Origin: Bacteroidota bacterium
GTDB lineage: Bacteria > Bacteroidota > Bacteroidia > Chitinophagales > Chitinophagaceae
DNA: 64,000 nucleotides
Reading direction: 5' to 3'
NCBI GenBank assembly: GCA_023387985.1
Contig: JAEWHC010000009.1
Span: 1,054,001 to 1,118,000, forward strand
Made by a program: the position numbers and the translations under genes. The notes beneath the pieces are model-generated. The model was not told the DNA's origin. It saw only the letters and a program-made list of their open reading frames with translations, and ran no database searches. Shown here in pieces: positions 57,911 through 64,000 of this stretch (positions within the stretch are counted from its first letter, which is position 1; each line of letters opens with the position of its first letter).

Positions 57911-58894
57911 ATGAAAACGGTGAAATTTATTATGCTGGTTGCGATGGCTGCCACAAGTTATCCTGTTTTTGCGCAGCAAAATGGAAGGCTGGAAGCAGTC
58001 CGCCTTTCCATTGACAACGATTTTTTCAATTTCCGCCTGAGCGGCACCGACCGGTATTTTACCAATGGGATCCGGTTGGATTATTATTACACACCACAGA
58101 AAAAGCATTTTACGGACAGGTTATTTATTAAATTCAGTGAAGACCGGAACAAGAATAGCAAAGGTTTTGGGTTGGCCCAATTCATGTTTACGCCGGGCAT
58201 CATTACAGAATCTGAGGTGCAGCAGGGTGACCGGCCTTATGCCGGCGCACTTTATGGTATTTATTCCATGCAAACCATTGATGAAAGTGAAAAACTGAAA
58301 TTGACAACAGAAATCTTCGGTGGTGTAATGGGTCCAATGAGCCTTGCCGATAAAACCCAGGTCTGGTTCCACAAAATCCTGAATTCTACCACACCCGAAG
58401 GCTGGGAAAATCAGATACCGAACGATATTATTTTGAACTACAACATGAATATTGAAGCGGTGGTCGTTCAGCCCACCCAAAACTTATCGGTAAATGCCAT
58501 TGCCGAAACGTATAGCGGTACACTGTACAATGGGGCAGGGGTGGGTTTTGTTTTAAAGCTTGGAAAATTCCAGGACAATTTCGACCTGATGCCGGTGAGG
58601 GAGGTTAAAAATCCTGATAAGTTCCGGCTCTTTGTTTACATGCGCCCTGTTGGACGTGTAATGCTAAGCAATTCCTTATTACAGGGTGGACTGATTTCCC
58701 GGGTAAAAGGAAATAAAGAATCTTATTTTATCGAAAAAGATGATCTGTTCCGGTTAAATGTTTATTATGATGTTGGCGCGGTATTCGGTTTTAAGCATTT
58801 TTCCTTTTCCATTTCGCAAAAGCTCAGGACGCCGGAATTTGAGAATCAAAGTTCACAGGAAATAGGCAATGTAATGATGCAGGTAAAATTTTAA
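57911..58894 (+). CDS. LpxR-like lipid A 3'-O-deacylase (DUF2219)
   Basis: The 327-residue protein has a signal peptide and the LpxR pattern: IDNDFFNFRLSGTDRYFTNGIRL, GDRPYAGALYG, and GGVMGPMSLADKTQVWFHKIL followed by GWENQIPND. The FHKIL histidine corresponds to the catalytic His of LpxR. It should be a 12-strand outer-membrane barrel ending in MMQVKF, removing a 3'-linked acyl chain from lipid A. It follows the RND gene by 11 bases and is in the same operon under TetR control, an unusual pairing. Confidence 0.85.
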   Translation: MKTVKFIMLVAMAATSYPVFAQQNGRLEAVRLSIDNDFFNFRLSGTDRYFTNGIRLDYYYTPQKKHFTDRLFIKFSEDRNKNSKGFGLAQFMFTPGIITESEVQQGDRPYAGALYGIYSMQTIDESEKLKLTTEIFGGVMGPMSLADKTQVWFHKILNSTTPEGWENQIPNDIILNYNMNIEAVVVQPTQNLSVNAIAETYSGTLYNGAGVGFVLKLGKFQDNFDLMPVREVKNPDKFRLFVYMRPVGRVMLSNSLLQGGLISRVKGNKESYFIEKDDLFRLNVYYDVGAVFGFKHFSFSISQKLRTPEFENQSSQEIGNVMMQVKF

Positions 58895-59044
58895 TTTATG
58901 AGGCGCCTGAGGATTCATTATTTGGTATTTGCATTTTAAAGTCTCTGCCTCTGCCTGGTGATTATCCCGGCATCCTGTTGTTTTGATGCTTACCGGGTTT
59001 ATAAAAGTTTGGTTGTTGTTCCTCCATACCCTTATTTTTAAGCC

Positions 59045-60316
59045 TTGTTATTTTTCAAAAATCTTTTTCGCGCTGAGGGCAGGATCCTGGTAGCCGGTTT
59101 GGCTGCCTTTTGCCTGTATATCTGTATGTATGCTTTCCGCAAGCCGTTTACCGTTTCCAACTACGGAGGCATGCAGTTTTGGGGTGTAGATTATAAGATC
59201 TGGCTCGTGGTGGCACAAACGATTGGCTACACGCTTTGCAAGTTTTATGGCATTAAATTTATTTCGGAAATTGAGAAAGACCGCCGGTTCATCAGCCTGC
59301 TCATTTCCATGGCTGTGGCCTGGATCGCTTTATTGTTTTTCGCTATTACACCGGCGCCTTATAATATTATTTTTCTCCTGTTAAATGGTTTTCCACTTGG
59401 TATGATTTATGGGTTGGTTTTCAGCTACCTCGAAGGCCGCAGAATCACAGAATTGCTGGGAGCCATCCTGGCAGCCAGCTTCATTTTTGCCGTAGGTTTC
59501 AGCCAGTCCGCAGGAAAATATGTATTGGACAATTGGAATGTGGGCTTTTGGTGGATGCCTTTTGTGACGGGAGCTGTATTTTTTGTTCCGCTTGTTTTTT
59601 TTAGCTGGCTCCTCAACAAAACACCCGAACCGGATGCAGAAGATATCCGTATGCGTACCATAAGGCTGCCAATGAAAAAATCAGAAAGAAAAGGGTTTGT
59701 AGCTTATTTTTTATCCGGTGTTATTCTCCTGGTAGCCATATACGTTTTACTCACCATGTTGCGTGATTACCGAAGCAATTTCGCAAGCAATATGTGGGAA
59801 GAAATGGGCTTTGGCGACAGCGCTGCTGTTTTTACCCAAAGTGAGTTGCTGCCTTCTGTGCTCGTATTGATCATGGCGTCTAGCCTCATATTTGTGCGGA
59901 ATAATTTTAAGGCCTTTGTCATCAATCATATATTGGTTATGACCGGCTTTGCCGTGGCCATTGCCGCGTCTTTTTTATATCTGCAAAACAACCTGTCGCC
60001 TTTTTGGTGGATGTCACTTACAAGCCTGGGTTTGTATATGGGCTACGTGCCTTTTAACAGCATGCTGTTCGAGCGCTTCCTGGCAAGTTTTAAATATGCC
60101 GGAACGGTGGGTTTCCTCATTTACCTTGCCGATTCATTTGGCTATGTTGGCAGTTCGCTCATTTTATTCGTCCGGAATTTCAGCAGCTTCACCACCACCT
60201 GGGTTTCTTTTTTTGTAAACCTGATGATTTATGGCGGCCTGCTGGGTATTGCCCTCACCTTATTTTCATTGCTTTATTTCTGGAAGAAATACAAGCACCA
60301 GCAAAACCCGGCTTAA
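59045..60316 (+). CDS. DUF5690 family membrane protein (MFS-like)
   Basis: The 423-residue protein has about twelve helices and the DUF5690 start LAAFCLYICMYAFRKPFTVSN. The only start that includes the first helix is TTG at 59045; a stop codon lies two codons upstream, and the next internal ATG would delete that helix. So a TTG start is likely. The function is unknown; relatives often sit near carbohydrate genes, as here. About 150 bases separate it from lpxR. Confidence 0.82.
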   Translation: MLFFKNLFRAEGRILVAGLAAFCLYICMYAFRKPFTVSNYGGMQFWGVDYKIWLVVAQTIGYTLCKFYGIKFISEIEKDRRFISLLISMAVAWIALLFFAITPAPYNIIFLLLNGFPLGMIYGLVFSYLEGRRITELLGAILAASFIFAVGFSQSAGKYVLDNWNVGFWWMPFVTGAVFFVPLVFFSWLLNKTPEPDAEDIRMRTIRLPMKKSERKGFVAYFLSGVILLVAIYVLLTMLRDYRSNFASNMWEEMGFGDSAAVFTQSELLPSVLVLIMASSLIFVRNNFKAFVINHILVMTGFAVAIAASFLYLQNNLSPFWWMSLTSLGLYMGYVPFNSMLFERFLASFKYAGTVGFLIYLADSFGYVGSSLILFVRNFSSFTTTWVSFFVNLMIYGGLLGIALTLFSLLYFWKKYKHQQNPA

Positions 60317-60391
60317 ATGGGCTGGCGTTATCTTTTTTGATACCAATGGAACGGGCAAAATTTTAATTATCTTTCCGGGCAATTGACTTGT

Positions 60392-61381
60392 ATGGCTTTT
60401 CGAAAAGGTAATTATGGTTTTATGGCGCTGTTATTGGTGTCCTTTGCCTGCAGTGGTGTAAAAGAAACCCGTTTTGTTTCAACGGGCAACCCGGTATTTG
60501 AAGGCTGGTATGCCGATCCGGAAGGCATTGTTTTCAATAATGCATATTGGATCTATCCCACTTATTCCGATGTATATGAAAAGCAGGTTTTCTTTGACGC
60601 GTTCAGCAGCCGGGACCTGGTGAACTGGACAAAGCATCATCGTATTTTGGATAATGCTGAAATAAAATGGGCATGGCGGGCGATGTGGGCGCCCGCTGTG
60701 GTTGAAAACAATGGAAAATATTATTTCTTTTTCTCGGCCAATGATATTCAAGATAATGGTGAAACCGGAGGAATTGGTGTGGCGGTGAGCAATAAACCCG
60801 GTGGCCCGTTTAAAGATCTGGCTGGCAAACCATTAATCGGTAAGATTGTAAATGGCGCTCAGCCCATAGACCAATTTGTTTTTAGGGATGGCGGGCAGTG
60901 GTATATGATTTATGGCGGTTGGCGGCACTGCAATATTGTAAAACTAAAAAATGATTTTACGGGTATTGAAGCATTTGATGACGGTACATTGTACAGGGAG
61001 ATTACTCCGCAGGGCTATGTTGAGGGTCCGGTGGTCTTTAAGCGCGGCAATACCTGGTATTTTATGTGGAGCGAAGGCGGCTGGGGTGGTCCGGATTACC
61101 GGGTTGCTTATGCTACCGGTCCTTCTGCATTAGGGCCCTGGGAAAAACAAGGCATTGTGCTTCAGCAGGATCCCGATATTGGGACAAGCGCAGGCCACCA
61201 TTCCGTAATCAATAAACCCGGAACGGATGAGTGGTTTATCATTTATCACCGGCGGCCCAAAGGCATTACAGCAAGAGACCACCGCGTAACCTGCATTGAT
61301 AAAATGGAATTTGATGCCAACGGAAAAATTTTGCCCGTAAAAATCACCAATGAAGGGGTAGGGCGGCAGCCTCTCCGATGA
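60392..61381 (+). CDS. Glycoside hydrolase family 43 lipoprotein
   Basis: The 329-residue protein has a lipoprotein leader (VSFAC, Cys20) and a five-bladed beta-propeller. The three catalytic acids of GH43 can be placed: Asp in GWYADPEG (general base), Asp in AQPIDQFVF (pKa modulator) and Glu in GYVEGPVVFK (acid). Members are arabinanases, arabinofuranosidases or xylosidases; the DIGTSAGHHSVI and WYMIYGGW segments fit the arabinanase/xylosidase side. The ATG at 60392 is used; an upstream TTG at 60383 is possible. Confidence 0.9.
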   Translation: MAFRKGNYGFMALLLVSFACSGVKETRFVSTGNPVFEGWYADPEGIVFNNAYWIYPTYSDVYEKQVFFDAFSSRDLVNWTKHHRILDNAEIKWAWRAMWAPAVVENNGKYYFFFSANDIQDNGETGGIGVAVSNKPGGPFKDLAGKPLIGKIVNGAQPIDQFVFRDGGQWYMIYGGWRHCNIVKLKNDFTGIEAFDDGTLYREITPQGYVEGPVVFKRGNTWYFMWSEGGWGGPDYRVAYATGPSALGPWEKQGIVLQQDPDIGTSAGHHSVINKPGTDEWFIIYHRRPKGITARDHRVTCIDKMEFDANGKILPVKITNEGVGRQPLR

Positions 61382-61444
61382 TTGTATGGTTATAAATTTA
61401 TAATTAAATCCGGGCCTTTCCGGCACTTCCCCAGGCACATATCA

Positions 61445-62056
61445 TCAGCGAACCCGGATCAACGTTGTTTTTTCTTTATACACTTCGGCTGCGTACTTCT
61501 CCGATTCTTTCAGCGCTTTCTGCAGCTCCTCGGGCTCACTCGTCACCAGGTAATCTTCTTCACTATCCAGTGAGCTTAGATTGGCGATTTGTAGATCCAG
61601 GTTTCCATTGTTTACAAGGTTCCTGATTGCCTCAAAATCGGGAGTATATAATTCTACAGTATCCTGGGTGATGATATTGATTTTATAAAAGAAATGTCGG
61701 GGAACATTGTAGTTTTCCAGTTCTTTGTTTGCATTCCCTTCATGTTCCAGGTTATACCAGCAATCCAGATAATTCAATCCACTAAGATGAATAAGCCTTA
61801 CCATGAAATATAAAGTGTCTTCATCCGGCTTTGATTTTGGAAGGATTGTGCAATGGTAATATTTCTCCGAAGGATCGCTGGCACCGGAAATAACATATAC
61901 TTCACCAGGTGAATCCATCTCTTCCCACCGCCCGGCCAGGGCAGGATCATATTTAAGATCAGAAGGGTTTTTTGTCAGAGGCTGAAGACTGCCAATCGTA
62001 TCGCAGGAAACTGCCAGCATCATGATTAAAATGGAAAGAAGGAATCCAGGTTTCAT
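61445..62056 (-). CDS. Lipoprotein of unknown function
   Basis: The 203-residue protein has a lipoprotein leader (MLAVSC, Cys18). The mature part starts DTIGSLQPLTKNPSDLKYDPALAGRWEEMDSPGEVYVI, like the beginning of small lipocalin-like secreted proteins, and ends with a long charged helix. I do not recognise a family. It is convergent with the GH43 gene and divergent from the GH51 gene. Confidence 0.7.
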   Translation of the reverse strand: MKPGFLLSILIMMLAVSCDTIGSLQPLTKNPSDLKYDPALAGRWEEMDSPGEVYVISGASDPSEKYYHCTILPKSKPDEDTLYFMVRLIHLSGLNYLDCWYNLEHEGNANKELENYNVPRHFFYKINIITQDTVELYTPDFEAIRNLVNNGNLDLQIANLSSLDSEEDYLVTSEPEELQKALKESEKYAAEVYKEKTTLIRVR

Positions 62057-62347
62057 GACTTTGTGGTTTTGTTCAGCTAAATTACTACAAGCGATTCCGA
62101 AAAATGATATCCGGGTGGTTCATTATTAAAGAGAATGGATGTTGCAACAGGCGAGATTGAATACGCGTATTCGTTTTCTTGAGGAGCTGCTGCAACTAAG
62201 CATGATTATGATGCATGGTACCGGTGATGTTGAGGGAGCCACCTGAATTGCGGAAAAAAATCAGAACATTTGGCTTCAGCCTGACCAGGATCATAAATTG
62301 AAGCAGGACTTTTCTTATCTTGACGCGGTTCGCAAATCTTCTTTCAA

Positions 62348-63886
62348 ATGAATAAAATATCCGTTCTGCTCATCATGCTTTGCATTGTTTCAGGCATCTA
62401 TGCGCAGCAAAATGCACAAGCATTTATAAATGGGCATAATCCGGAAACAATGATCAGTAAACACATTTATGGGCATTTTTCTGAGCATTTGGGAAGATGC
62501 ATTTATGATGGTTATTGGGTAGATCCATCGATGAATGTGGCGAAAAAAGACAGGATCAGGCTTGATATCGTCGAAGCGCTTAAAAAGATACAGATCCCCA
62601 ATTTGCGCTGGCCGGGCGGATGCTTTGCCGATGAATATCACTGGCGCGACGGAATAGGACCCCGCGAACAAAGGCCGACCATGATCAATACCAACTGGGG
62701 CAACGTTACTGAAGACAATAGTTTTGGCACGCATGAGTTTCTTGAGCTTTGTGCGTTACTGGAATGTGAGCCCTACATTACAGCAAATGTGGGCAGCGGC
62801 ACGGTGCAGGAAATGAGCAATTGGGTGGAATACCTCAATTTCGACGGGTTGAGCCCGCTTACCCAATTGCGCCGGCAGAATGGACGCGATAAGCCCTGGA
62901 ATGTCCAATTTTGGGGTGTAGGTAACGAAAGCTGGGGTTGTGGTGGAGAAATGACCCCGGAATATTACAGCAATGAATTCCGGCGCTATTCCGCTTACGC
63001 CAAAAACTACCCGAATGCGCAACTTAAAAAAATTGCGACCGGCCCAAGTGATTTCAATTACAACTGGACAGAGGTATTGATGAAAAATGTGGGGACGAGA
63101 ATGTGGGGTCTTGCGCTTCATTATTATACTGTGCCCCGCAACTGGAACCAAAAAGGATCTGCCACCAGCTTTGATGAAATGGAGTACGCCACCACAATGC
63201 AAAAAGCGCTGGTTATGGATGAACTTATTACACGCCATTCTACCATTATGGACAGGTATGACCCCGACAAAAAAGTGGCGCTCGTTGTGGATGAATGGGG
63301 GATATGGACAGATGTGGAACCTGGTACCAACCCGGCATTTCTCTTTCAGCAGAACAGCTTACGCGATGCACTTGTGGCAGCTGTTACACTAAACATATTC
63401 AACAATCATGCGGACCGCGTAAAGCTGGCCAACTTGGCTCAAACTGTTAATGTATTGCAAGCCCTGATTCTTACGGAAGGTGAAAAAATGCTGCTTACGC
63501 CCACCTACCATGTATTTGACCTTTTTAAGGTGCACCAGGATGCCATGCTGTTGCCCATACAAATAAATACGCCCGGTTACCAGGTTGGTGAAGTAATAAT
63601 TCCTTCGCTGAATATTTCCGCATCACAAGGGGCAGGAGGAAAAGTCCACCTGACTCTTGTTAATCTCCATGCGACGCAAAAGGTCAATTTGCAGACTGCA
63701 CTTGCCGGAATCGATTGGAGAACAGTGGACGGAAAAATACTGACCTCTGCAAAATTCACCGACCACAACACCTTCGACAAGCCCGGAACAATTGTGCCAG
63801 TTGTTTTTAAAGGTGCAAAAAAATCCGGCAATGATCTCCTTGTTGAATTGCCGCCGTTATCGGTAGTTATGCTGGAGTTGAAATAG
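62348..63886 (+). CDS. abfA: Alpha-L-arabinofuranosidase, GH51
   Basis: The 512-residue protein has a signal peptide (ending GIYAQQ) and the GH51 TIM barrel: ISKHIYGHFSEHLGRCIYDG, LRWPGGCFADEYHWRDGIGP, the acid/base glutamate in WGVGNESWGCGG and the nucleophile glutamate in VVDEWGIW. A C-terminal beta-domain follows. It releases arabinose from arabinan or arabinoxylan in the periplasm or outside. Together with the GH43 gene it points to plant hemicellulose or pectin side-chain use. Confidence 0.95.
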   Translation: MNKISVLLIMLCIVSGIYAQQNAQAFINGHNPETMISKHIYGHFSEHLGRCIYDGYWVDPSMNVAKKDRIRLDIVEALKKIQIPNLRWPGGCFADEYHWRDGIGPREQRPTMINTNWGNVTEDNSFGTHEFLELCALLECEPYITANVGSGTVQEMSNWVEYLNFDGLSPLTQLRRQNGRDKPWNVQFWGVGNESWGCGGEMTPEYYSNEFRRYSAYAKNYPNAQLKKIATGPSDFNYNWTEVLMKNVGTRMWGLALHYYTVPRNWNQKGSATSFDEMEYATTMQKALVMDELITRHSTIMDRYDPDKKVALVVDEWGIWTDVEPGTNPAFLFQQNSLRDALVAAVTLNIFNNHADRVKLANLAQTVNVLQALILTEGEKMLLTPTYHVFDLFKVHQDAMLLPIQINTPGYQVGEVIIPSLNISASQGAGGKVHLTLVNLHATQKVNLQTALAGIDWRTVDGKILTSAKFTDHNTFDKPGTIVPVVFKGAKKSGNDLLVELPPLSVVMLELK

Positions 63887-64000
63887 GCGTTAAGTGGCTT
63901 TCGGGTTTGCCTGGGTCGGCCCATTACTAAAAAGTAAGTTATCATCCGTTAGGGCGTTGTTTAACACTTTCGGCGATTGCCTGAAAAAAAATTCCTGCTT

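Overview
The window looks like the chromosome of a Bacteroidota bacterium, most likely in or near the Chitinophagaceae. The evidence is many Bacteroidota-restricted families (DUF4270, DUF4954, DUF5690, DUF6089, a stand-alone GT5-N glycogen-synthase domain, DUF2490), promoter -7 elements of the form TAnnTTTG, three tRNA genes without encoded CCA, and numerous short lipoproteins. Most of the sequence is ordinary, densely packed housekeeping DNA of moderate GC. No transposase, integrase, phage gene or CRISPR array was found.

Layout. 1-11.7 kb: a partial gene, tRNA-Pro, DUF6089 and TraB/GumN proteins, ndk, mgtE, a dipeptide epimerase, a polyprenyl glycosylphosphotransferase, a Gfo/Idh oxidoreductase, DUF4954, aroK, DUF423 and tRNA-Leu. 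12.0-21.7 kb: a clearly AT-richer block. It holds a nine-gene carotenoid/photoprotection operon (marR, crtI, crtB, a hypothetical gene, an SRPBCC gene, crtZ, a fused lycopene cyclase, a lipocalin and phr), read leftward, and a divergent TonB-dependent receptor read rightward. The promoters face each other around a perfect inverted repeat. The block lies between tRNA-Leu and an 11-base copy of part of that tRNA, so it may be an acquired island. 21.8-29.2 kb: ppk1-ppx-panB and panC-panD-flippase-like-rfaE2. 29.2-41.3 kb: GT5-N protein, DUF4270, metK, rpe, an acyl-CoA carboxylase subunit, a TPMT-like methyltransferase, an HD hydrolase, acyl-CoA dehydrogenase, tRNA-Asp and a large MG2-like exported protein.

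41.5-46.9 kb is a sulfane-sulfur module, read leftward: rhodanese, two-domain USP, two YeeE/YedE half-transporters, DUF2490, a TauE/SafE exporter, and an MBL-pseudorhodanese-rhodanese protein with CstB-like architecture. The same 16-base motif (GGTAAC-N4-GTTACA) stands before the first and the last gene. 47.5-50.0 kb: YceI, an extradiol dioxygenase with a Tat-like leader, and an LLM flavin oxidoreductase. 50.0-50.8 kb is non-coding and holds four evenly spaced REP-like hairpins. 51.7-58.9 kb: a TetR regulator and a TolC/adaptor/RND efflux operon ending in a lipid A deacylase (LpxR) homologue; two near-identical 16-base operators precede tetR and tolC. 59.0-64.0 kb: DUF5690, a GH43 lipoprotein, an unknown lipoprotein and a GH51 alpha-L-arabinofuranosidase, suggesting use of arabinose-containing plant polysaccharide.

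The most promising material for follow-up is the MarR-governed crt/TonB-receptor island, the CstB-like sulfur regulon with its shared operator, and the coupling of LpxR to an RND pump under one TetR operator. All functions are inferred from sequence by eye; no database search was possible.
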